From Aldehydirespirator sp965200005 (GTDB taxonomy: Bacteria; Actinomycetota; Acidimicrobiia; Acidimicrobiales; Aldehydirespiratoraceae): a DNA stretch of 64,000 nt. The first letter of the stretch is position 1. Every line of letters begins with the position of its first letter. The stretch lies in the NCBI GenBank assembly GCA_965200005.1, contig OZ241331.1:3286001-3350000 (forward strand), given 5' to 3'. Under the pieces are notes generated by a model. The model did no database searches and was not told the origin of the DNA. It saw only the letters and a program-made list of their open reading frames with translations. This document shows, piece by piece, positions 43,408 through 50,174 of the stretch. A program made the position numbers and the translations under genes.

Positions 43408-43621
43408 GGCAACTCATCGTTAGGCAGTTCCTTTGGTTCGGGTGGGTGGTTGGCTGCGGTGCGTAGCCGGGTCGGTGGTGTGTTGTAGCGTTTTTTGGCT
43501 GGCGAGGTTGTCATCAGGCGACCGCCTAGCCAACTATACGGCGGGCTGCTAGGGCAGGCCGGAGCCAACACCAGCGGAAAGCGGGCAAGCTTCAGACAGC
43601 TCACCGGGGAGGCAGACACCG

Positions 43622-44200
43622 ATGCCCAGCGATGATCTCAAGTCGGTCGTCAACTCGATCGGCCCCAAGGTGCGCCGCTTGCGCAAGCGCTGGAACCTAT
43701 CGCTGCAACAACTCGCCGACCGCTCCAATGTTTCTACTGCGGCCATTCACAAGGTTGAGCAGGGAACGATGGTGCCGACGATCACCACGCTGTTGAAGCT
43801 GGCGGCGGCGTTGGAGAGGCCAGTGTCGTTTTTCGTGGACGAAGAGGAGGGAAGCGAGTCGTTTGTGGTGTTCACGCCGGCTTCGGAGCGTCGTTCGATT
43901 TACACACCCCATGAGGGGCTCTCGCTCAAGGGGGTCTCGGGCCCTTATGGCCAGTATTTCGTTGCGACTGCGGTGGCGGAGGTCGCACCTGGGGCAGCAA
44001 GTGGCGAGTCCCCGCTGCGACATGCTGGTGAGGAACTGATTCACATGCTGGCGGGCAGGCTTGATGTGGAGGTTGGTGATCTGTCATTCCGGCTGCGCAA
44101 GGGCGACACGATCCACTTCCGCACGGATCATCCCCACAAGTGGCACAACCCCACGAAGCGCCCCTCACGTGCCATCTGGACTGCCTTACGCCCAGCCTGA
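43622..44200 (+). CDS. XRE-family regulator with C-terminal cupin domain
   Basis: 192 residues. Residues about 15-70 are an HTH_3 domain (VRRLRKRWNLSLQQLADRSNVSTAAIHKVEQGTMVPTITTLLKLAAAL); residues about 115-190 are a small cupin barrel (GEELIHMLAGRLDVEVGDLSFRLRKGDTIHFRTDHPHKWHNPT) with His residues that could hold a metal or ligand. Such regulators commonly control amino-acid, nitrile or catabolic genes beside them. It has a GGGGAGG ribosome binding site, is divergent from the OsmC gene and is the only dedicated transcription factor in the 40-62 kb module, so it is the prime candidate to govern it. Confidence 0.93.
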   Translation: MPSDDLKSVVNSIGPKVRRLRKRWNLSLQQLADRSNVSTAAIHKVEQGTMVPTITTLLKLAAALERPVSFFVDEEEGSESFVVFTPASERRSIYTPHEGLSLKGVSGPYGQYFVATAVAEVAPGAASGESPLRHAGEELIHMLAGRLDVEVGDLSFRLRKGDTIHFRTDHPHKWHNPTKRPSRAIWTALRPA

Positions 44201-44298
44201 TTGAATCGTCCGCCGTTTGCTCGCGGCAGCTCCTCGGGTTGCCCGCGGCTCCTCTGGCTCTCGCAGGCTTTAGGTCTCTAGGGCTCTAGTACCCAGTC

Positions 44299-45717
44299 TC
44301 AGACTTGTGCGGTGTAGCGCCCGGCAAGGTCGCTGAGGGCTTCGACGAAGCACTCGATCGGGGCATGGGCCACACCGGCGCCCACTTGGCCCGAGCCGTC
44401 GGAGATATGCACGATGCCGGTGTTCACAGCTGGTGTGATCGAACTCTCAACCACGTGTCGCACATCAACTCCTAGCGGTGTGCCGACATTGTCGAGGAAG
44501 GGCAGGCGCAGCCGGGTGCTAGTGCCTGCACAGATCCGCCGCATCGCTTCGGTGACTACGAGAGCATCTGACATGCGGCCACCGAGGAACCCAGCGACTG
44601 CGGGTGAGTTGGCCGCCGCCGATCCGCCTAAGCCCACAAGCTCAAGCACTGCGCTGTCACCGATATCGGGTGCGCTTGTGTGGGGGCCTTGGCCCGGGTA
44701 GTAAAGGGCGTCCTGCACGGGCGGGGCATCGGCGACGAACCACTTGCTGAGGCGACCTGCTAAGCGGATGCCGTAGTTAGTGCCGTCACGACACATCGAA
44801 GTCACGATGCTTGCGCCCCGCACCTCAGCTGCCCACTCTGTGAGGGCACGTGCGCCGGCCATGGCGATGTTGAGGAACATCAGGTGGTTGGTGCTTAAGA
44901 AGTCGGCTACCGCGCCGATGTGGCTGGCTTCGGATCGCACCAACCAGGGCAGCAAGTCACGCAACAACAGGTTGGTGGTTGCCTGAACACGCATGTGAAC
45001 GTCGTCGCCCATCGCCACGCCTTGAGCAGCGAGCGAAAAGACATCGATGGGGCCGATCTGGCGCAGAGCCTTGGCTAACTCGGGGCCCACAGCGTCTCGC
45101 AAGAACCTGAGGCGCTCGATGGCGTCATCTGAGTCAACACCGAACCATGCCACCGCCCCAGAACCCTGGTTGATGCTCGAGAAGGCCGTGGTTGAGCCCT
45201 GCTCGACCGAGACCACGTACACGGGTGCAGACGGGCCAATCGCGCTGGCCATCGGCACGACTGTGCGGTGCTCGTTGGCTGGCTTGATGCGGATCTCGCG
45301 GCTCGCAAGCATCTTCGTTGCGGTTGTTCGGTTATCGGCCCAACCTTCGGCTACGACTGCGGCTCTCACCGAGCGTCGCAGCGGGTCACACATCGACTCC
45401 CAGTCGACACCAGGGCCGCAGCACAAGATCGTCCCGTCCACAAAGCCGTCGATCACGTGGGCCGCGGTCTCAACTGCCACCAGGTTCGCCACACCGGTGT
45501 CCAAGCGTTGAACCACCTCACGGTTGGCCCGGTCGATGTCGGAAGCGGCTGGACCCAGGGTTGTTGCCAGCGCCGCCACGGCTTCGCTATCGCCTGCTGC
45601 TGGTATGCGCCAGTCAATGCCGAGCGCTTCGGCACCCTGATCTCTGATGGCCGCTTCAAAGCGCTCTAGGCCAACGTTGATGACCTGAACACGCTCCGGT
45701 AGTTCAATCACGCTCAT
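44299..45717 (-). CDS. DUF1116 protein (YlbE/AllG-like), oxamate-carbamoyltransferase component
   Basis: 472 residues that follow the DUF1116 family throughout: CCGPGVDWESMCDPLRRSVRAAVVAEGWA, TTAFSSINQGSGAVAWFGVDSDDAIERLRFLRDAVGP, LAAQGVAMGDDVHMRVQATTNLLLRDLLPWL, FLNIAMAGARAL, SMCRDGTNYGIRLAG and VVESSITPAVNTGIVHISDGSGQVGAGVAHAPIECF. In E. coli the homologue YlbE (AllG) works with FdrA and YlbF to transfer the carbamoyl group of oxalurate to phosphate. All partner types are in this window (55004, 57634, 58682), though in E. coli they are contiguous. It is convergent with the XRE-cupin gene. Confidence 0.9.
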   Translation of the reverse strand: MSVIELPERVQVINVGLERFEAAIRDQGAEALGIDWRIPAAGDSEAVAALATTLGPAASDIDRANREVVQRLDTGVANLVAVETAAHVIDGFVDGTILCCGPGVDWESMCDPLRRSVRAAVVAEGWADNRTTATKMLASREIRIKPANEHRTVVPMASAIGPSAPVYVVSVEQGSTTAFSSINQGSGAVAWFGVDSDDAIERLRFLRDAVGPELAKALRQIGPIDVFSLAAQGVAMGDDVHMRVQATTNLLLRDLLPWLVRSEASHIGAVADFLSTNHLMFLNIAMAGARALTEWAAEVRGASIVTSMCRDGTNYGIRLAGRLSKWFVADAPPVQDALYYPGQGPHTSAPDIGDSAVLELVGLGGSAAANSPAVAGFLGGRMSDALVVTEAMRRICAGTSTRLRLPFLDNVGTPLGVDVRHVVESSITPAVNTGIVHISDGSGQVGAGVAHAPIECFVEALSDLAGRYTAQV

Positions 45718-45798
45718 CTACATCAACCTTTTCTCGCGTTCCTGCAACTGGCCTCGGGCAATGCGCACGTGACCAAGGCTCCGGGATCAACCAAACGT

Positions 45799-46353
45799 CT
45801 AGGCCATCGTGACGAGCAGCGGGCTGGGAGCGTCCCTGGCGGCGGGAAGGCGCAGGTGAGCATCTAGGGGAATGTCGCTCTCGGTAAGACGGCGCGCCTC
45901 GGAGAGTTGGAAGGTCATCGGTTGGTGAGGCAAGCCGTAGTAATCCATCTCGCCGCCGTTGTGTTTCCAGCCGAGACGCTCGAAGAACGACACGTTCTGC
46001 AACTGCACGAAGGCGTCCATCACATCGCCACCCGCGATGGCGGCCGTTGACACGGCGAAGCGCACGAGCCTCATCCCTACGATGCCGGCGCGGAATCCTG
46101 GCAGTACCGCTAGCCGGTCGCCCTTCCAGCGGCCTGCAGCATCGGTGCGATAGAGCCGCACAGTGCCGACAGCTATCGAACCTCGACCCGCTACGACGTG
46201 GATCGTGTGGGGATCACGATCCCATTCATCCACATCCGTGAAGGGGATGACCCGCTGCTCCTCGACGAAGACACGATGGCGGATGCTCATGTGCCAGCTC
46301 AGCGAACGTTCGGTAACAGCCCTCCAGCAGACGATGCGTCCCCGTGAAACCAA
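45799..46353 (-). CDS. GNAT N-acetyltransferase, MSMEG_0567 N-terminal/Sll0786 type
   Basis: 184 residues from a TTG start at 46353, 4 nt after the radical SAM gene. Family layout: SIRHRVFVEEQRVIPFTDVDEWDRD, acetyl-CoA loop region RLAVLPGFRAGIVGMRLVRFAVSTAAIAGGDVMDAFVQLQNVSFFERLGW, and GLPHQPMTFQL. In mycobacteria this domain is fused to an AIR-synthase-like domain (MSMEG_0567); here, as in cyanobacteria (Sll0786 and Sll0787), the two halves are separate, the second being the gene at 55819. It is a hallmark of the Nit1C gene cluster. The acetylated substrate is unknown. Confidence 0.9.
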   Translation of the reverse strand: MVSRGRIVCWRAVTERSLSWHMSIRHRVFVEEQRVIPFTDVDEWDRDPHTIHVVAGRGSIAVGTVRLYRTDAAGRWKGDRLAVLPGFRAGIVGMRLVRFAVSTAAIAGGDVMDAFVQLQNVSFFERLGWKHNGGEMDYYGLPHQPMTFQLSEARRLTESDIPLDAHLRLPAARDAPSPLLVTMA

Positions 46354-46357
46354 GCGG

Positions 46358-47503
46358 TCAACCTGCGACTCTCAGCGGGATGAGCTTGCGCGATGTGGTT
46401 GACCCCGACGACATGGACATCGGGGACGGAGCGATTTCGCGTTCCATGGCGCCCACAGGTGAACACGCTTGACAGCGCGCACAACCTGCTGTCACCTTGT
46501 CGGCAGTCAGCCCCCGCTCAACTAGGTATGGCGCCACTTTGCGGGCCACACCTTCGACATAGTCCGAGGGCGGTGGCAACCAATCAGCCATTAACGATCC
46601 CGGCACTGGCCGCAACGGCACGATGAACGGGTAGACGCCTATGTCAACAGCTCGGCGGCAACCTTTCACGATCAAATCCGGGTCTTCACCCATGCCGAGG
46701 ATCACATACGTGGTGACCTGACCCTCGCCGAAGCGCTCCACGGCGTATTCCCAGGTTTCGAAGTAGCGCTCTATGCCAGTGCGGAACTTCGGAGGGGCCA
46801 CCCACTCGAGCACCGCTGGATCGAAGGTCTCAACGTGGATCCCGACCGAGTCGACGCCACGGTCAGCTACCTGATCGATGACCGATAGGTCATCGGGTGG
46901 CTCAAACTGCACCTCGACCGGTAGCCCAGACGCATCCTTCATGGCCTCAGCGCATTTGGAGACGTAAAGCGCGCCCTTGTCTCGGCCGTAGGTGGAACCC
47001 GTCGTCAAGGTGATGTCAACCGCGCCATCAAGTTCCTTGGCTGCGACGGCTACGTCGGCGAGTTGGGCGGGTCGCTTGACCAGCACGGTGCTGCCGGAGT
47101 CGAGCGAGACTCCGATCCCACAGAAGCGACACTGGTCGTCGTTGCCCCAGTAGGCACAGGTCTGCAGCACTGTGCTCGCTAGCGAGTCCAGATGCATTAG
47201 CGCTAGATGCCAATAGGGCACCCCGTCGGCGGTCTTGAGGTCGTAATAACGGGGCCGATCCGCTGGTGCTGCAGTGGCGATGCGGACTCCGTCGCTGTAG
47301 ATGCCGAATCCTGCATCTTCGGCCTCAAGCGCATAGGGCGATTGAGCGACGAATGGTGCGTCCACGGGCACTGTTACAGCTGTGCCTTCGATCCAGATCA
47401 TCCCGGCATCTGAAGGCCCGGCACCGCCGGGCCGGCGTTCGAAGGGAGCGTTGACACGAAGTCCCTTGAACTGCAAGTCGATGATCAGTTCAGACAGCTC
47501 CAC
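46358..47503 (-). CDS. Radical SAM protein, MSMEG_0568 family
   Basis: 381-residue radical SAM enzyme. The cluster cysteines are C116, C125 and C128 in LQTCAYWGNDDQCRFCGIG, an unusual C-x8-C-x2-C spacing that characterises this Nit1C-associated family rather than the standard C-x3-C-x2-C. A C-terminal C341-x2-C344-x2-C347 (GCARCQACS) could hold an extra Fe-S cluster. Standard SAM-barrel blocks (ITLTTGSTYGRDKGALYVSKCAEAM, GVDSVGIHVETFDPAVL) are present. GTG start with GGAG 6 nt upstream. Probably performs the key radical step on the pathway's product; the reaction is not established. Confidence 0.92.
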   Translation of the reverse strand: MELSELIIDLQFKGLRVNAPFERRPGGAGPSDAGMIWIEGTAVTVPVDAPFVAQSPYALEAEDAGFGIYSDGVRIATAAPADRPRYYDLKTADGVPYWHLALMHLDSLASTVLQTCAYWGNDDQCRFCGIGVSLDSGSTVLVKRPAQLADVAVAAKELDGAVDITLTTGSTYGRDKGALYVSKCAEAMKDASGLPVEVQFEPPDDLSVIDQVADRGVDSVGIHVETFDPAVLEWVAPPKFRTGIERYFETWEYAVERFGEGQVTTYVILGMGEDPDLIVKGCRRAVDIGVYPFIVPLRPVPGSLMADWLPPPSDYVEGVARKVAPYLVERGLTADKVTAGCARCQACSPVGAMEREIAPSPMSMSSGSTTSRKLIPLRVAG

Positions 47504-47618
47504 GTATCACTCCTACCACGAAGTGGGTCCTATCACGAGGGAGCCACGGTCGCGCAGCCCCCTCGTGTGCCTGAGATGGAACGTCGGAGTCGGAACTCCG
47601 CCGCGTCATGCTCGCAGC

Positions 47619-47671
47619 TAAGGGATCTCGTTGTGGTTAAGGGATCTCGTTGTGGTTAAGGGATCTCGTTG
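47619..47671. repeat. 19-bp tandem repeat spanning the AmiS stop codon
   Basis: Unit TAAGGGATCTCGTTGTGGT occurs in two full copies (47619-47637, 47638-47656) and a 15-nt third copy (47657-47671). The third copy contains the last codons and the TAA stop (bases 47656-47658) of the AmiS gene, so the gene's own end has been duplicated downstream twice. Repeat-slippage origin is likely. Confidence 0.85.
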
Positions 47672-48180
47672 CCGGTTGCGAGGATGAGTGCGGGCACCCA
47701 GAACGTGTAAATGGCAGTGCCAGCCAGGATGAGACCCAGCAGCTTCGCTTGCATCTTGCCGTAGGTGGTAAGGGCAACCGAACCGAAGGCCACCAGCCAG
47801 ACAATCAGGATCGACCGGAGCATCCAATCTCCAGGAAGTGCGTCCCACCAAAAGAGCGGAAGTATCGCCACGGGTACCGCCAGATTCCCTACGACCCGCA
47901 GGTCGCCGCCGGTGCTTTCGGCCTTACCTAGCACCACGAAGAAGAGACCGTAGAACACGACCAACCCGGCAAGTACTACGGATGCATCATCGAGCGGGCG
48001 CGCCCACATGATGTAGACGGCCTGAACCAGGTTCAACAAACCCACAACAAGAGTCGCATGCCCAATGCCAACCAACGGTTTGGATCCATTCTGGTCGTCG
48101 GCACCTACTCCGAGGAAGTAGAGGGCATTGAGCCAGACCACCAGCCCTGTTGCTATGAAGACGATCGTGATTGGAGGCAT
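47656..48180 (-). CDS. AmiS/UreI-family amide or urea channel
   Basis: 174 residues with six hydrophobic membrane segments (for example VFIATGLVVWLNALYFLGVG, LVVGLLNLVQAVYIMWA, GLVVFYGLFFVVLGKAE, MLRSILIVWLVAFGSVALTTY). Family words LNALYFLGVGADD, VQAVYIMWA and LPLFWWDALPGDWM are those of AmiS (short-chain amide transport) and UreI (acid-gated urea channel). It lies downstream of the nitrile hydratase activator gene on the same strand. A channel for the amide made by nitrile hydratase, or for urea/ammonia, is a natural reading. Its own upstream region has a strong inverted repeat next to the ribosome binding site (AAGAAGGG). Confidence 0.9.
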   Translation of the reverse strand: MPPITIVFIATGLVVWLNALYFLGVGADDQNGSKPLVGIGHATLVVGLLNLVQAVYIMWARPLDDASVVLAGLVVFYGLFFVVLGKAESTGGDLRVVGNLAVPVAILPLFWWDALPGDWMLRSILIVWLVAFGSVALTTYGKMQAKLLGLILAGTAIYTFWVPALILATGNEIP

Positions 48181-48196
48181 TGTTGTTCCCTTCTTT

Positions 48197-48226
48197 ACAT
48201 CTACATCTCCGATGAGATGTAGATGT
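48197..48226 (-). promoter_or_regulatory. Perfect 13-bp inverted repeat upstream of the AmiS ribosome binding site
   Basis: ACATCTACATCTC, 4-nt loop, then the exact complement GAGATGTAGATGT. It ends 17 nt before the AmiS start and just before the AAGAAGGG ribosome binding site. It could be an operator or a 5'-UTR hairpin that controls translation. One arm extends into a word shared with the operator before the flavoprotein gene. Confidence 0.6.
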
Positions 48227-48374
48227 CTCCGATACTAGACGCGCGTTGGCCCGAGACTCAAACCCGGTGAGCGTTTTGGTGGCGGCTCGCCTCGAGAACT
48301 CCTATAGTGATCTGTTTTGATTAGGTGGAGCTGTCAACTGAAGTGTTCGAGTGAAGTGTTCGAGATCCCAGTCG

Positions 48375-48800
48375 TCATCCCCGGTGATGGTGATGATCAT
48401 GGTCGTGGTGATGATCATGGTCGTGGTGATGATCATGATGATGGTGAGGGTCATCGTGATCGTGACGATGGTCATGTCCCGCGGGTCTGCTCAGGTACTG
48501 CTCGGCGCGGCCGATCACATCGCCGGAGGCGACAACATCAAGGTCGTTGACGATCGACTCAAGAGCTTCCTGCCACCGCTCGTAATAGCGATACTCCCCA
48601 ACTGGCGCCGCTTCCCAGCGCTTCACCGCAGCGATTAGGTGATCACGGAACTCGTCCCAGCTGAAATAGCCATCGGTCGCGAGCGACATCGCTATGGCAA
48701 AGCTGCGACTCTCCCACGGCTCCTCAAACACCAGCTCGCCGTTCAGCCGGGGTGGAGCGGCTGGTCCTTCGATGTCAAGGGCAAGCGACACAGGCGACAC
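48375..48800 (-). CDS. Nitrile hydratase activator/accessory protein with His-rich metal-binding tail
   Basis: 141 residues from the GTG at 48800. The body (1 to about 105) is the nitrile-hydratase accessory domain, which resembles the N-terminal part of the beta subunit: NGELVFEEPWESRSFAIAMSLATDGYFSWDEFRDHLIAAVKRWE and YRYYERWQEALESIVNDLDVVA. Such proteins help insert the metal into the alpha subunit. From G108 to the end is a tail of 34 residues containing about 20 His and 9 Asp (HDHRHDHDDPHHHHDHHHD and on). It resembles the metal-storage tails of UreE, HypB and CooJ, which is consistent with cobalt delivery. The tail is encoded by an 18-bp DNA repeat and is not a usual feature of this accessory family. 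Confidence 0.9.
   Translation of the reverse strand: MSPVSLALDIEGPAAPPRLNGELVFEEPWESRSFAIAMSLATDGYFSWDEFRDHLIAAVKRWEAAPVGEYRYYERWQEALESIVNDLDVVASGDVIGRAEQYLSRPAGHDHRHDHDDPHHHHDHHHDHDHHHDHDHHHHRG
48392..48436. repeat. 18-bp tandem repeat coding for the His/Asp tail
   Basis: GATGATCATGGTCGTGGT occurs twice in a row (48392-48409, 48410-48427) and begins a third time (48428-48436). It encodes the HDHHHD units at the end of the nitrile hydratase activator. The repeat allows the tail to lengthen or shorten by slippage in steps of six residues. Confidence 0.8.
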
Positions 48801-48808
48801 CGATCGAG

Positions 48809-49408
48809 TCAGCTAGTAGCCGGCTTAGCGACACCCACCATGGCGTCACGACTCACAAGACCCGCTAGTTCATCTTCGGAGAGATCCTCGGTGCCCTCAG
48901 GACGCTGCGGCAAAACCAGATAGCGGTTCTCAGCGCTGGAGTCCCAGACCCGCACATCCACGTCTTCATCGAGTTCAAGGCCCATCTCGGAGAGCAGCGT
49001 CCTGGGCTCACGCACCATGCGACTGCGATACGCCGGGTCTTTGTACCACTCGGGCGGCAGACCAAGCACAGGCCACGGGTAACACGAACAGAGCGTGCAG
49101 ACGACGACGTTGTGAACCTCATCGGAGTTCTCGACTACGACAACGTGCTCGCCTTGTGGTCCGGCGAAACCCATTTCACCGATCGCGGCGGTGCCATCTG
49201 AGAGCAGCCGGTCTCGGTAGTCGCTATCAACCCAAGCCTTCGCTACGACTTTGGCACCGTTCATCGGGCCCACATCGTTGACATAGCGGTTGATGAACCC
49301 ATCAAGCACAGCCGTCTTGACAAGGCCACGCTCGGTTAGCAGCGACTCAAGCGCTTCGGCACGTATCGGCGCCGCTGGCCTACCTGGTGTGTTGTAACGG
49401 TCGGTCAT
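48809..49408 (-). CDS. Cobalt-type nitrile hydratase, alpha subunit
   Basis: 199 residues. The metal-binding claw is V103-C104-T105-L106-C107-S108-C109 followed by YPWPVLGLPPEWYKD; threonine at the second position (VCTLCSC) marks the cobalt form, whereas iron enzymes have serine there. C107 and C109 are the ones oxidised to sulfinic and sulfenic acid in known enzymes. The start codon directly follows the beta stop (TAG ATG) and has GGAGG 8 nt before it. Together with the beta subunit it hydrates nitriles to amides. Co type fits the adjacent His-rich activator and the CbtAB cobalt transporter about 12 kb away. Confidence 0.95.
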   Translation of the reverse strand: MTDRYNTPGRPAAPIRAEALESLLTERGLVKTAVLDGFINRYVNDVGPMNGAKVVAKAWVDSDYRDRLLSDGTAAIGEMGFAGPQGEHVVVVENSDEVHNVVVCTLCSCYPWPVLGLPPEWYKDPAYRSRMVREPRTLLSEMGLELDEDVDVRVWDSSAENRYLVLPQRPEGTEDLSEDELAGLVSRDAMVGVAKPATS

Positions 49409-50068
49409 CTAATTCGCCTCCAGGTAACTCTCGAAGAGATCAATAAGCAAGGTTGCCGACTCGGCGTCGGGCCCCCACAACTCAGCCGAGTCAAACTCGA
49501 CTGTGTAGACGTGCTGAGGGTTCTCCCCCACAAAGTGGGCGTTGGTGTCGGGCAACAGGGCGGCTGGGCGTACTGCCACGATGGTGCCGCTGCGACCCCT
49601 CACATAAGAGGGCATGCGGGTGTGTCCACTGGTGCGCAGTTCCTTTGCACGCACGCTCTGACCCACCTCGAACGCCACCGGATCGTCGATCTGGCGCAGC
49701 GAACCCGGCCCTCCACGCTCAAACACCGGCTTGTTTGGCTCTACATCGGCAGGTTCGTCGACTTCTTCACCCATCAGATTGCGGGCACGTGCCTCAACAG
49801 CTCCGGGGGCCAGCACACCACTGTCAGTCAAGAGCAACTCGGCACATGCGAGCCAGCGGCCGTAGTAGCCGTCGCTCAGATAGTCGTAGGGATGCAGGCG
49901 CTCCAGGGCGTGGCGGAAAGCATCCAGATTCGTTCCCGAGAGACCCATCGACATGACCCCCATGGCAAAAGCCCGGCTGTGCCAGTTCTCTCGGAAGACA
50001 GGCTCGTCGGGATCAATGGTGACAGTGCCAAAGCCCTGCATGCCACCCATGTCGTGTATGCCATCCAT
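49409..50068 (-). CDS. Nitrile hydratase, beta subunit
   Basis: 219 residues from the ATG at 50068 with GGGAGG 5 nt upstream; a TTG one codon earlier is less likely. The N-terminal MDGIHDMGGMQGFG and ENWHSRAFAMGVMSMGLSGTNLDAFRHALERLHPYDYLSDGYYGRW are diagnostic, and the C-terminal SH3-like domain has RMPSYVRGRSGTIVAVRPAALLPDTNAH, HVYTVEFDSAELWGPDAES. Order beta-alpha-activator is that of cobalt enzymes. The gene begins the core of the module; upstream on the same strand are the two lyases, implying one long transcript. No amidase gene follows, unlike most nitrile-hydratase operons. Confidence 0.95.
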   Translation of the reverse strand: MDGIHDMGGMQGFGTVTIDPDEPVFRENWHSRAFAMGVMSMGLSGTNLDAFRHALERLHPYDYLSDGYYGRWLACAELLLTDSGVLAPGAVEARARNLMGEEVDEPADVEPNKPVFERGGPGSLRQIDDPVAFEVGQSVRAKELRTSGHTRMPSYVRGRSGTIVAVRPAALLPDTNAHFVGENPQHVYTVEFDSAELWGPDAESATLLIDLFESYLEAN

Positions 50069-50174
50069 CAAAGCCTCCCAATGCTGGTTCGGGGATCGTG
50101 GCGGGTACCGGGGTTCGGCCCTCGGCGACCACTATATGACGCGCCTGTGTCACGGTAGAAGTGCGAACCGGTAC

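Noticed and set aside
47619..47671. Short CRISPR array
   Set aside because: The 19-bp units abut directly with no spacers and no cas genes are nearby; it is a simple tandem repeat.
48317..48638. Plus-strand reading frames rich in Met/Val/Asp over the His-tail repeat
   Set aside because: They are the reverse reading of the repetitive His/Asp-tail DNA of the nitrile hydratase activator; no ribosome binding site or family resemblance.
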